A stretch of DNA of 64,000 nt from SG8-30 sp963695085 (GTDB taxonomy: Bacteria > Pseudomonadota > Gammaproteobacteria > Steroidobacterales > Steroidobacteraceae), in contig CAVOFV010000008.1 in the NCBI GenBank assembly GCA_963695085.1, positions 310,001-374,000 on the forward strand, in the 5' to 3' direction. The notes beneath the pieces are model-generated. The model was not told the DNA's origin and made no database searches. It was given only the letters and a program-made list of their open reading frames with translations. How positions within the stretch are numbered: position 1 is the stretch's first letter; the number at the start of each line of letters is the position of its first letter. Shown here one piece after another: positions 49,801-58,419 of the stretch. The position numbers and the translations under genes were made by a program.

Positions 49801-50487
49801 TCAAACGTCCCACTCGACAGCCTCGAAAACCTGCCTGGCAATGTCGTCCAGCCCGGATACGTTCCGTCCGACAATCGCAATGCTCCCACGCGGCGCGGGC
49901 AGGACCACGCCGGTGAACTCCTGTCCGTCAATGTGGGCCAGCGCCTCGACCTGGCGGTGCACCAGCACCAGCACGGTGACCGGCCCGTTCACGGTCTGCA
50001 CCACGAGGTGCGGCACCCAGTGACGCTCGAAGAAACAGCGCTTCGCGAAGGTGACCTCGACGGCCCCGTCGCGCAGCCGGATGCCGCTGGGCGCAAGCAC
50101 CGCCCCGATGGCATCCGCCCCGAGTGGATCGCGTGCATTCCACGCGCCCGGTTCGTGCGACACGTGGCCGATGACTTCACTGGCCAGGGTGGGCGCGGGG
50201 TAGGACACCCACAGGGTCGTGGCGACCAGGATGCCGACGACCAGGCTCGCCGCCAGCGCCAGCCAGCGCCGCGACGGCGCCGCGCTGCCTGGGCCGGGCC
50301 GGGTCCTGGCGCTCGGCTGCGGGGGCCGCAACGGAATCCGCATCGCCCTCGCCAGCAGCGCGTCCATCGCCAGCAACTCGTCCTGGTAGGCGGCGCAGGT
50401 CGCGCACTCGGCACGATGCTGTGCCAGTGCCACGTCATGGCTGGCCGGCTCTGCGCCGATCCGGCGCCTGAAATCGAGACAGTTCAT
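49801..50487 (-). CDS. DUF3379-type membrane anti-sigma factor
   Basis: 228 residues. The N-terminal zinc-finger-like segment is MNCLDFRRRIGAEP...AQHRAECATCAAYQDEL (His and CxxC spaced as in ZAS anti-sigmas). A membrane helix (about 75-93) follows, then a beta-rich outer domain including VTFAKRCFFERHWVPHLVV. It would hold the sigma factor at 50484-51008 inactive until a signal is sensed. ATG 50487 overlaps the sigma stop by 4 nt. Confidence 0.9.
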   Translation of the reverse strand: MNCLDFRRRIGAEPASHDVALAQHRAECATCAAYQDELLAMDALLARAMRIPLRPPQPSARTRPGPGSAAPSRRWLALAASLVVGILVATTLWVSYPAPTLASEVIGHVSHEPGAWNARDPLGADAIGAVLAPSGIRLRDGAVEVTFAKRCFFERHWVPHLVVQTVNGPVTVLVLVHRQVEALAHIDGQEFTGVVLPAPRGSIAIVGRNVSGLDDIARQVFEAVEWDV

Positions 50488-51008
50488 GCCTCGTCCCCCG
50501 TGCCGTCGACCGCCATGGCCGTGCGCAGCTTCTGCCGGGCCCGGAACAGACGGGTCAGCACCGCGCCCTGGGTCAGGCCCAGGTGCGTGGCGATCTCGTT
50601 TGTCGTGTAGCCCATCATGACCTGCAGCACCAACGGCTCCCTGTAGTCGTCATCCAGCCTGAACAGCGCCTCGCGCATCTCCGCCAATGCCGCGTCGTCA
50701 TCGCTGGCCAGCACCGGTGCCTCCGCCCGGACCAGCGCGTCGAGATTGACCGTCTCGAGGCGCTTGCGCTCCCAGGTCCTGGCGTGTTCCCTGCGCACGA
50801 TTGTCAACATCCACTGTTTCGCCTTGGCCTCGTCCGTCAGCGTGTCGAAGGACTTCCAGGCCCTCAGCAGCGCCTCCTGCACCACGTCCTCGGCCAGCGC
50901 GCGATCGCGGGCGAGCCAGAATGCAAACCGGATCAGGTCCGGTCGCAGAGCCTCGCACAGGGCGCCAAAACGCCGTTGCCTGTCAGTTCCGCGGTCGTCG
51001 CTGTTCAT
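50484..51008 (-). CDS. ECF-type RNA polymerase sigma factor
   Basis: 174 residues from ATG 51008. Region 2 is LRPDLIRFAFWLARDRALAEDVVQEALLRAWKSF, and region 4 is LDDDYREPLVLQVMMGYTTNEIATHL with GLTQGAVLTRLFRARQKL. It is paired with the DUF3379 anti-sigma and probably drives the HvfA-like gene. Such sigma systems linked to Cys-repeat precursors often respond to copper or oxidants (family knowledge). A longer frame reaches 51194 but would overlap the hemB start region. Confidence 0.93.
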   Translation of the reverse strand: MNSDDRGTDRQRRFGALCEALRPDLIRFAFWLARDRALAEDVVQEALLRAWKSFDTLTDEAKAKQWMLTIVRREHARTWERKRLETVNLDALVRAEAPVLASDDDAALAEMREALFRLDDDYREPLVLQVMMGYTTNEIATHLGLTQGAVLTRLFRARQKLRTAMAVDGTGDEA

Positions 51009-51144
51009 GTATAAAGACCGGACCTTCGGTGGATTTATTTCCGGCCCCGCCAGGTCGCGTGCGAAAACCGCAAACCGGTACCGGGCGGGGGCCGGTAACA
51101 TGGGCCGTACGACTGTACCCGACCGCCCGATGGCGAGGAACCTC

Positions 51145-52155
51145 ATGACACATCGCGCCGCTGGTGCCTTTCCGCAAACCAGGCTGCGGCGCATGCGCCG
51201 CGACGAGTTTTCGCGCCGTTTGATGAGGGAAACGCGGCTGGCGCCCGGCGACCTGATCTACCCGATGTTCGTCGTCGAGGGCAAGGGCCGGCGCGAGCCG
51301 ATACAGTCGATGCCTGACATCGAACGGGTGACCGTCGACGAACTGGTGCGCGAGGCCGGCGAAGTACACGGGCTCGGTGTGCCGGCCGTGGCCCTGTTCC
51401 CGGTGACCGCTTCCGAACGCAAGACCGAGGACGGCCGCGAGGCGTTCAACCCGGACGGACTGGCGCAGCGGGCCGTGCGCGCCCTCAAGAAGGCGCTGCC
51501 GGACCTGGGTGTCATCACCGATGTCGCACTCGATCCCTTCACCACGCATGGACTCGACGGCGTGATCGACGACGCGGGCTACGTGCTCAACGACGTCACC
51601 GTCGAGGTGCTCGTCAAGCAGGCCTTGTCGCACGCCGCGGCCGGCGCGGATGTCGTGGCGCCCTCGGACATGATGGACGGGCGGATCGGCGCTATTCGCC
51701 TGGCGCTGGAGGCCGGCGGGCACGTCAACACCCGTATACTCGCCTACTCGGCGAAGTACGCCTCCAGCTACTACGGACCGTTCCGTGACGCGGTGGGCTC
51801 GGCCGGCAGCCTGGGCAAGGGAACCAAGCATTCCTTCCAGATGGATCCCGCCAATTCCGACGAGGCGCTGCGCGAAGTCGCGCTGGACCTGGAGGAGGGC
51901 GCGGACATGATCATGGTCAAGCCCGGCATGCCGTATCTCGACATCGTGCGGCGGGTCAAGGACGAGTTCGGTGCGCCGACCTTTGCTTACCAGGTGAGCG
52001 GCGAGTACGCGATGATCATGGCGGCTGCGCGGAACGGCTGGCTCGACGAGCGTGCCGTCGCCCTCGAGAGCCTGACCTGCATCAAGCGCGCCGGCGCAGA
52101 CGGCATCCTGACCTATTTCGCGCGCAAGGCAGCCGGCTGGCTGCGCGCGGGCTGA
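51145..52155 (+). CDS. hemB: Delta-aminolevulinic acid dehydratase (porphobilinogen synthase)
   Basis: 336 residues from ATG 51145, with GAGGA 6 nt upstream; ATG 51130 is an alternative. Schiff-base lysines lie in YSAKYASSYYGPFRDA and MVKPGMPYLDIV. The loop that holds catalytic zinc in other HemBs has no cysteine here (TDVALDPFTTHGLDG), so this is the magnesium-dependent type usual in Pseudomonas-like bacteria. It condenses two ALA to porphobilinogen. Confidence 0.96.
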   Translation: MTHRAAGAFPQTRLRRMRRDEFSRRLMRETRLAPGDLIYPMFVVEGKGRREPIQSMPDIERVTVDELVREAGEVHGLGVPAVALFPVTASERKTEDGREAFNPDGLAQRAVRALKKALPDLGVITDVALDPFTTHGLDGVIDDAGYVLNDVTVEVLVKQALSHAAAGADVVAPSDMMDGRIGAIRLALEAGGHVNTRILAYSAKYASSYYGPFRDAVGSAGSLGKGTKHSFQMDPANSDEALREVALDLEEGADMIMVKPGMPYLDIVRRVKDEFGAPTFAYQVSGEYAMIMAAARNGWLDERAVALESLTCIKRAGADGILTYFARKAAGWLRAG

Positions 52156-52161
52156 ACGCCG

Positions 52162-52986
52162 ATGGCCGCCACAAAGCGCTACGTCCTGTTCGGCCACCCC
52201 GTCGCGCACAGCTGGTCGCCGTTCGTCCACGGCCTGTTCGCGCGCCAGTTCGGGGACACCATCGAGTACAAGCTCATCGACGTCGAGCCCGCCGATTTCC
52301 GCAAGTCGGTGATCGACTTCTTCGTCGGCCGCGGCCACGGCGCCAACGTCACCGTGCCGCACAAGCAGGCGGCGGCCGAAGTGGTCAATGAGATGACGCC
52401 GCGCGCGGCGCGGGCCGGGGCGGTCAACGCCATCGCGGTGCGGGCCGGCGCGAAGCTGTACGGCGACAACACCGATGGCGCCGGCCTGGTGCAGGACCTG
52501 CGCGCCAACCTGGGCGTCGAGATCACCGGCCGCCGCATCCTGCTGCTCGGCGCAGGCGGCGCGGCGCGCGGCGTGCTGGGGCCGCTGCTGCTGGAAAAGC
52601 CCGCCGCCCTGGTCATCGCCAATCGCACACCCGCCCGGGCCAGCGAGCTGGCCCGGGACTTCGCCGACATCGGCAACGTGACCGGCGGCGACTTCGAGGC
52701 CATGCGCTTCGGCCCGTGGGACATCGTCATCAACGGCACGTCGGCGAGCCTCGCGGGAGAAGTTCCCGAGTTGCCGGACGGGGTCTTCGGCCCGGACACC
52801 CTGTGCTACGACATGGCCTACGGGCGCGGCCAAACGCCGTTCATGGAGTGGGCCGCCGCGCGCGGCGCGACCCGGATCAGGAAGGGCTTCGGGATGCTCG
52901 TCGAGCAGGCGGCCGAGTCGTACCTGCTGTGGCGCGGCGTGCGGCCGGACACGGCGCCGGTGCGCAAGGCGCTGGCCGCGCTCTAG
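52162..52986 (+). CDS. aroE: Shikimate dehydrogenase
   Basis: 274 residues. Substrate motif VAHSWSPFVHGLFARQ, catalytic Lys in NVTVPHKQAAAE, DNTDGAGLVQDL, and the NADP site LLLGAGGAARGVLGPLL with NRTPARASELA are present. It reduces 3-dehydroshikimate in aromatic amino acid synthesis. It starts 7 nt after hemB; its last 4 nt overlap the convergent carbonic anhydrase gene. Confidence 0.96.
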   Translation: MAATKRYVLFGHPVAHSWSPFVHGLFARQFGDTIEYKLIDVEPADFRKSVIDFFVGRGHGANVTVPHKQAAAEVVNEMTPRAARAGAVNAIAVRAGAKLYGDNTDGAGLVQDLRANLGVEITGRRILLLGAGGAARGVLGPLLLEKPAALVIANRTPARASELARDFADIGNVTGGDFEAMRFGPWDIVINGTSASLAGEVPELPDGVFGPDTLCYDMAYGRGQTPFMEWAAARGATRIRKGFGMLVEQAAESYLLWRGVRPDTAPVRKALAAL

Positions 52987-53537
52987 CCTGTTCCCTTCGC
53001 GCCCGCCGCCAGGTATTCGTCCTTGATGGCGACATAGTGGCGCGCCGAGTAGGACAGCAACTCGATCTCTGCGGGCTGCAGCGCGCGCACGCGCCGCGCC
53101 GGGCTGCCCGCGTACAGGGAACGCGACTCGCATTCCGTGCCTGGCGTCACCACCGCGCCGCCGCCGATCAGCACCTCATCCGCCACCCTGGCGCCGTCCA
53201 TGACCAGGGCGCCCATGCCGACCAGGCAGCGGTTGCCGATGCAACAACCGTGCAGGACCGCGCGATGGCCGAGCGTCACGTCGTCACCCACCGCGAGGCG
53301 GAAGCCGCCGGGCCAGTACGGACCGTCGTGGGTCACGTGCAGCACGCAACCGTCCTGCACGTTGCTGCGCGCCCCCACCGTGACGACGTTGACGTCGCCG
53401 CGGATGACCGCGGTCGGCCACACCGACGAATCGTCGCCCAGCGTCACCTGGCCGATGACCACGGCGGCCGGATCGACGAAGACCCGTTCGCCGAGGACCG
53501 GCCAGTTGTCACGCCACGGTCGCAGGTTCGGCGCCAT
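52983..53537 (-). CDS. Gamma-carbonic-anhydrase family protein (YrdA-like)
   Basis: 184 residues from ATG 53537. Left-handed beta-helix of hexapeptide repeats (VIGQVTLGDDSSVWPTAVIRGD), with zinc ligands expected from VLHVTHDGPYWPG and LGHRAVLHGCCIG (three His). It ends with a C-terminal helix. Bacterial YrdA-type members bind metals; activity as carbonic anhydrase varies. It lies 27 nt after gor, so it is possibly co-transcribed. Confidence 0.93.
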   Translation of the reverse strand: MAPNLRPWRDNWPVLGERVFVDPAAVVIGQVTLGDDSSVWPTAVIRGDVNVVTVGARSNVQDGCVLHVTHDGPYWPGGFRLAVGDDVTLGHRAVLHGCCIGNRCLVGMGALVMDGARVADEVLIGGGAVVTPGTECESRSLYAGSPARRVRALQPAEIELLSYSARHYVAIKDEYLAAGAKGTG

Positions 53538-53564
53538 CCCCGGTCTCCGTCGCAAGGCGGTCGT

Positions 53565-54917
53565 TCATCGCATCGTCACCAGTTCTTCCGCACTGGTCGG
53601 GTGGATGGCGACCGTGTCGTCGAAATCGCGCTTGGTGGCTCCCATCCGCAGCGCCACGGCAAACCCCTGCAGCATCTCGTCCGCGCCCTCGCCGATCACG
53701 TGCAGCCCCACGATCCTCTCGGCGGGCCCCGCAGTGACCAGCTTCATCCTGGCGCGACGCTTGCGTGCGGTCAGCGCGTGGTACATCGGCACGAATTCCG
53801 CAGTGTAGCAACGCAGCCCGTCGCCATGAGCGGCGCGGGCCTCGGCCTCCGTGAGTCCCACCGTGCCGATCACGGGATGGCTGAAGACCACGGTGGGGAT
53901 CAGCGTGTAGTCGAGGCGGCTCTGCGGCTGTCCCCCGAACAGGCGGTCCGCGAGGCGGCGGCCGGCAGCGATGGCGACCGGCGTCAGGGCCGCCCGCGCG
54001 GTCACGTCGCCGATGGCGTAGACGCCCGGGGCGCTGGTCTGCTGGAACGGGTCCGTCACGATGTGCCCGGCTGCGTCCTGACGCACGCCCGCGTGTTCCA
54101 GCCCCAGCCCGTCGACCGACGGCTCGCGGCCAACCGCCCACAGCACGCACGCGAACGGCCCGAGGACGCGGCCGTCCTCCAGCACGGCCTGGTGGCCGCC
54201 GCGGGCCGGTCCGAGCTTGGCGGGCACGGCCCGGTCCACGATCTCGATGCCGTCCTCGCGCATCTGCGCCATCAGGCCCAGCGACAGCATCTCGTCGAAG
54301 CTGCGCAGGATCCGGTCGCGACGGATCACCAGCGTGACACGCGAACCGAGCGCGTGGAAGATCCCCGCCAGTTCCGCAGCGATGTAGCCACTGCCGATGA
54401 TCGCAACCGTGGGCGGGCGCTGCCCGAGGCCAAAGAAACCGTCCGAGGTGATGCCGTGCGCCGCGCCGGGCAGCTCAGGCACGATCGGGCGACCACCCGT
54501 TGCGATCAGCACGTGCGGCGCCTGCAGCCTGGCCTCGCCGGCCAGCACGGTCTGTGCATCCGCAAGGCGGGCCCGCGCACGAAACAGCACGACCTTGCGA
54601 TTCTCCAGGTTGCGCTCGTAGATCCCGTTCAGGCGCTGCACATACGCATCGCGGGCCAGCTTCAGGGCAGGCCAGTCGTGCCTGCCTGCGGCGACGTCGA
54701 AACCGTAGCCGCGCGCGTCGTCGAGCGACTCCGCCAGGCTCGCGGCGTAGTACATGATCTTCTTCGGCACGCAGCCGACATTGACGCAGGTGCCGCCCAG
54801 CCGGTCGGCTTCGACCACCGCCACGCGCGCCCCATGCTGTGCCGCCCGCTGGGCGCAGGCGAGTCCGCCGCTGCCGCCGCCGATGACGACCAGGTCGAAA
54901 CGCTCCGGCATGTTCAC
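53565..54917 (-). CDS. gor: Glutathione-disulfide reductase
   Basis: 450 residues, a class I pyridine-nucleotide disulfide reductase. FAD motif VVIGGGSGGLACAQRAA, redox pair GGTCVNVGCVPKKIM (about 40-54), NADPH site VAIIGSGYIAAELAGIF with a following RRD typical of NADPH binding, and a C-terminal dimer interface with HPTSAEELVTMR. It keeps glutathione reduced using NADPH, which the transhydrogenase in this window can help supply. Confidence 0.95.
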   Translation of the reverse strand: MNMPERFDLVVIGGGSGGLACAQRAAQHGARVAVVEADRLGGTCVNVGCVPKKIMYYAASLAESLDDARGYGFDVAAGRHDWPALKLARDAYVQRLNGIYERNLENRKVVLFRARARLADAQTVLAGEARLQAPHVLIATGGRPIVPELPGAAHGITSDGFFGLGQRPPTVAIIGSGYIAAELAGIFHALGSRVTLVIRRDRILRSFDEMLSLGLMAQMREDGIEIVDRAVPAKLGPARGGHQAVLEDGRVLGPFACVLWAVGREPSVDGLGLEHAGVRQDAAGHIVTDPFQQTSAPGVYAIGDVTARAALTPVAIAAGRRLADRLFGGQPQSRLDYTLIPTVVFSHPVIGTVGLTEAEARAAHGDGLRCYTAEFVPMYHALTARKRRARMKLVTAGPAERIVGLHVIGEGADEMLQGFAVALRMGATKRDFDDTVAIHPTSAEELVTMR

Positions 54918-54946
54918 CTCGTCCGCGCGGCTCAGCGTACATCGGA

Positions 54947-54955
54947 TGATATACT
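54947..54955 (+). promoter_or_regulatory. Extended -10 promoter candidate for the LemA-like gene
   Basis: TGATATACT fits the extended -10 form (TGnTATAAT, one mismatch), 39 nt before ATG 54994. No good -35 is visible. Confidence 0.45.
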
Positions 54956-54993
54956 TTGCCCGCCGCGCCGATCACCGGCCGGGGTGCTGCGCG

Positions 54994-55560
54994 ATGGGCT
55001 TGGTCATCTTGCTCGTGATCCTGGCCGCCATGGTCGGCTACGGTTTCAGCGTCTACAGCGGGCTCGTCATGCTGCGTCAGCAGGTCGGGCAGGCCTGGGA
55101 CGGGATCGATGCATTGCTGGTGCAGCGCCACGACGGACTGCCGAAACTGTTCGAGGCCTGCGGACGTCACCTGCCCGACCAACGTGACACGCTGCAGCGC
55201 GCGGCAAAGGCACAAGCGGTCGTGTTCCAGGCTGCCGGCGGCCGCGACGTGGCCGCGGTCAGCGCCGCAGAGAGCCTGTTGCGCCCTGCCCTGGCACAGT
55301 TGCTTGCCTCTGTCGAAAAAATTCCAGCGCTGCAGGTGGATGGGCCGTTCCGCCAACTACGGGCCCGCATCGCCCGCTGCGAGGCCGACATCGATGACCG
55401 CCGCGAGCTCTACAACGGCGCGGTCAATCTCTACAACGTTCGCCTGGCCCGGTGGCCGGGCGCGATCGTTGCGCGACTGTGCGGCCTCCCCGACGCCACA
55501 CCGCTCGAATTCACCGGCCGGCAGCGGCCCCGTGCGAACGGCGAGACGCGACCCGGCTGA
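54994..55560 (+). CDS. LemA family protein
   Basis: 188 residues from ATG 54994: one membrane anchor (about 3-23) followed by a long helical bundle, with LRQQVGQAWDGIDALLVQRHDGLPKL at the front and RELYNGAVNLYNVRLARWPGAIVARLCGL at the back, the LemA signature. LemA proteins face the periplasm or outside; function is poorly known. No partner such as a TPM or YdgH gene lies beside it. Confidence 0.88.
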   Translation: MGLVILLVILAAMVGYGFSVYSGLVMLRQQVGQAWDGIDALLVQRHDGLPKLFEACGRHLPDQRDTLQRAAKAQAVVFQAAGGRDVAAVSAAESLLRPALAQLLASVEKIPALQVDGPFRQLRARIARCEADIDDRRELYNGAVNLYNVRLARWPGAIVARLCGLPDATPLEFTGRQRPRANGETRPG

Positions 55561-55635
55561 CGCGTTTCACGTCCCGCACGGCTGCCGGCCGTACAATCGA
55601 GCCGCACCATCCTCCGCCTGCTCGGTTCCCGCCCC

Positions 55636-56412
55636 ATGAAGATCGCGACCTGGAACGTCAACTCGCTGCGGGTCCGCCTCGGACACGTCAAGGACTGGCT
55701 GTCCGCCAACCCGGTCGATGCCATCGCGCTGCAGGAACTGAAGTTGCCCGATGAGGATTTTCCCCGCGACGAGATCGCAGCGCTCGGGCTGCACGCCGTG
55801 TGGCTCGGCCAGAGGACCTACAACGGCGTCGCCATCATTGCGCGGCAGCCGCCCGAGGATGTGTCGACCGGTATTCCGGGTCTCGACGACCCGCAGCGCC
55901 GGGTCATCGCGGCGACCATCGGCGGCGTCCGCCTGGTCAACGTCTACGTGCCCAACGGACAGGCCGTCGGCTCCGACAAGTACGCCTACAAGCTCGAATG
56001 GCTTGCGCACCTGCGCGATCACGTTGCGGCGGAACTCGTCGCGCATCCGCGACTGGCGCTGGCCGGCGACTTCAACATCGCGCCCGACGACCGCGACGTG
56101 CACGATCCGGCGAAGTGGGCCGGCTCGGTGCTGGTCAGCGAACCCGAGCGGGTCGCCTACCGCGCGCTGCTCGGCACCGGGCTCACCGACACGTTCCGGC
56201 TGTTCGAGCAGCCGGCGGCCAGCTTCAGCTGGTGGGACTACCGGATGAACGCGCACCGCCGCAACCACGGCCTGCGCATCGACCTGATCCTGGCGAGTCC
56301 GGAACTTGCGGCGCGCTGCATCGCCGGCAGGGTGGACAGCGGACCGCGAGCCTGGGAGCGGCCGTCGGATCACGCCCCGGTGCTGGCCGAGTTTGACATA
56401 GCCATGCCCTGA
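55636..56412 (+). CDS. xthA: Exodeoxyribonuclease III
   Basis: 258 residues. Motifs: IATWNVNSLRVRL (metal Asn), LQELKLPDEDFP (metal Glu), GDFNIAPDDRDVHDP, FSWWDYRMNAHRRNHGLRIDLIL and SDHAPVLAEFD (catalytic Asp-His). An AP endonuclease and 3'-5' exonuclease in base-excision repair. It lies 75 nt after the LemA gene, with its own weak promoter-like TACAAT at 55592-55597. Confidence 0.96.
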   Translation: MKIATWNVNSLRVRLGHVKDWLSANPVDAIALQELKLPDEDFPRDEIAALGLHAVWLGQRTYNGVAIIARQPPEDVSTGIPGLDDPQRRVIAATIGGVRLVNVYVPNGQAVGSDKYAYKLEWLAHLRDHVAAELVAHPRLALAGDFNIAPDDRDVHDPAKWAGSVLVSEPERVAYRALLGTGLTDTFRLFEQPAASFSWWDYRMNAHRRNHGLRIDLILASPELAARCIAGRVDSGPRAWERPSDHAPVLAEFDIAMP

Positions 56413-56513
56413 GGATGTGAACTCGCGCAAGGATGCGGGATGCGTGTTGGCGCGCTGCGCGGCCCCCGTCGTAGACTGCTTCCGATGCAGGCAACGGTGA
56501 GTCTGGAGCCAGC

Positions 56514-57542
56514 GTGACGCACGCCTATCGCCGCAGCAATTACGACGTGACGGACACCGTGCAGGTCAGTTCACCTGCCGCGGTGCGCGCGGCCGTGCTC
56601 GAACTGTACGCCAGCACCTGGCCGGGCGCGGGCCTGCGCACGCTCGAGACGACCACCCACGACTTCGAGAAGCTCTTTTCCGGTGCCATGCCCGGCTACC
56701 TCGGCGTGGATACCGTGTACCACGACCTGCAGCATTCGCTCGACATGGTCCTGGCCACCGCACGGCTGCTGGCCGGACATGAACGGCTGGCCACGCAGGA
56801 CATGGCCATCGGGCCGGAGCGCGGCCTGGTGGGCCTGGTCACTGCGCTGTTCCACGACTCCGGATACATCCGCGGGGAATCCGAGGCGATCGTGCCGAAT
56901 GGCGCGGTGTTCACACGCAACCATGTGACGCGCAGCGCGCAGTTCCTGGCCCGCTACCTGCCGACCGTCGGGCTGGCATCGTGGGTGCCGGTGGCGACCA
57001 GGATCGTGCACTTCACCGGCTACGAACTGCCGCTGGACGAGATCCGCGTGGCGGATGCGCGCGACCGCAAGGTTGGTCACCTGCTGGGGACGGCCGACCT
57101 GCTGGCGCAGATGGCCGACCGCTGCTACCTGGAAAAGTGCCGCGACCGGCTGTACGCGGAGTTCGTGCTGGGCGGCGTGGCCGTCTACCCGGGCTCCGAG
57201 GGCCTGGAGGTCACCTACGGTTCCGGTCTCGACCTGCTGCGCCAGACGCCGCAATTCGTGATGCATACCGTCGAAGACCGGCTCGAGCACGCTTTCGAGC
57301 ACGCCTATCGATACATGGAACCGCTGTTCGGCGGCGCCAATCCATACCTGGACGCAATCCACCAGAATGTCGCGTACCTGAGCGCGCTGATGCGCACCGG
57401 ACGCTGGCCCATGCTGCGACGCAACCCGCCCATCTACACGGCCGGTCCCGACCCGATGCGCGGCATTCGCGCGCTGATGGTGCAGCATCTCGAGCGCACC
57501 TGGCGCCTGGAACTGCCGGTCGCGGCCTCCGGCACCCCCTGA
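56514..57542 (+). CDS. HD-domain-like metal-dependent phosphohydrolase
   Basis: 342 residues from GTG 56514. Metal-binding motifs YHDLQHSLDMVLATARLL (about 69-86) and VTALFHDSGYIRGESEA give H...HD...D ligands of the HD/PDEase type, and HVTRSAQFLARYLP continues the helical core. Substrate is unknown; nucleotide or cyclic-nucleotide hydrolysis is the family norm. It precedes a convergent M15 peptidase by 14 nt. Confidence 0.82.
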   Translation: MTHAYRRSNYDVTDTVQVSSPAAVRAAVLELYASTWPGAGLRTLETTTHDFEKLFSGAMPGYLGVDTVYHDLQHSLDMVLATARLLAGHERLATQDMAIGPERGLVGLVTALFHDSGYIRGESEAIVPNGAVFTRNHVTRSAQFLARYLPTVGLASWVPVATRIVHFTGYELPLDEIRVADARDRKVGHLLGTADLLAQMADRCYLEKCRDRLYAEFVLGGVAVYPGSEGLEVTYGSGLDLLRQTPQFVMHTVEDRLEHAFEHAYRYMEPLFGGANPYLDAIHQNVAYLSALMRTGRWPMLRRNPPIYTAGPDPMRGIRALMVQHLERTWRLELPVAASGTP

Positions 57543-57556
57543 GGGTCCCACGCCCG

Positions 57557-58270
57557 TCAGTCGGCGGGCGCTCTTGCCCAGCGCGAACGCATGCGCGGCG
57601 GCCGCGCCGCACCGCGCACGAAGCGCCCGTGGATCTCCGGCAGCCGCTGCAGCACGCACGCCTCGCCCAGCACGCCCTGTCCGTGCAGGGCCTCAGCCAG
57701 CGTCGCCGCATCGAGCTGGCGTTCCGCCCGCCGGGCCACCGGCGCGAAACTCAGGTGCCACGGTTCCGGCGCGGTGCCCCGCGAGCCGATGTCATAAGGC
57801 CGATAGAAGCCGTAGCGCCGCATGTGCCGGTCCAGCCAGCGGGTCAGGCGCTCGAAGACCCCGCCCGGTCCATATTCCCCGCGCACCAGTTGCACGGGCT
57901 GGCCCGCGGTCATTGCACGCCGGTCGATCGCGTCGAAATCGGTTCCCCAGTGATGCCGGCTCGCGCCCGGCAACGCCGTCCACAGCAGGATGGCGTCCAC
58001 CCGCTGCCGGTCGTCGAGCCCGGCCACTTCCAGCGGCTCTCCCGCAGCGTCCAGCAGCGGTCGTTCACCCCGGAACTTGGCATTCCAGATATCCCGCTGC
58101 CGGGCGAAGTCGCGGAACGAGGAGGCTGCCTCCAGCCCGATGCCGGACCCCGCCGCGGCGTCACGCATGGCGCAAAAGGCGGCCGCCGCATTGCGGTGCA
58201 ACAAACAGCCCGGGCTGCCTGTCTCAATGACGTGGCTGCGCGTACGGCCGGTGAGTTCGAGCCGGTTCAT
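57557..58270 (-). CDS. M15-family D,D-carboxypeptidase (VanY-like)
   Basis: 237 residues from ATG 58270. M15 motifs: SSFRDFARQRDIW (substrate Arg), SRHHWGTDFD (first metal ligands His and Asp) and EPWHLSF (catalytic Glu and metal His). It trims D-Ala from peptidoglycan stem peptides. No clear signal peptide is seen at this start or at the in-frame ATG 58303, so either export is unusual or it acts on recycled peptides in the cytoplasm. Confidence 0.9.
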   Translation of the reverse strand: MNRLELTGRTRSHVIETGSPGCLLHRNAAAAFCAMRDAAAGSGIGLEAASSFRDFARQRDIWNAKFRGERPLLDAAGEPLEVAGLDDRQRVDAILLWTALPGASRHHWGTDFDAIDRRAMTAGQPVQLVRGEYGPGGVFERLTRWLDRHMRRYGFYRPYDIGSRGTAPEPWHLSFAPVARRAERQLDAATLAEALHGQGVLGEACVLQRLPEIHGRFVRGAARPPRMRSRWARAPAD

Positions 58271-58419
58271 GTCGCCCTTCCTTGCAGCGTTGCTGGCGCC
58301 CATTGCAGTGTATACCCGGTCCCCAGGCGCGCCACGCTGGCGCGCGGCGCCGGCACGCGGCTTAATAGGCGAACCGGGCGCGGCGCGCCCGGCACCCTGA
58401 ACCCGGCGGACACTGGCTG

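Noticed and set aside
51145..52155. Missing Cys zinc ligands in HemB as a defect
   Set aside because: The Cys-free loop is the normal form of magnesium-dependent HemB in many bacteria.
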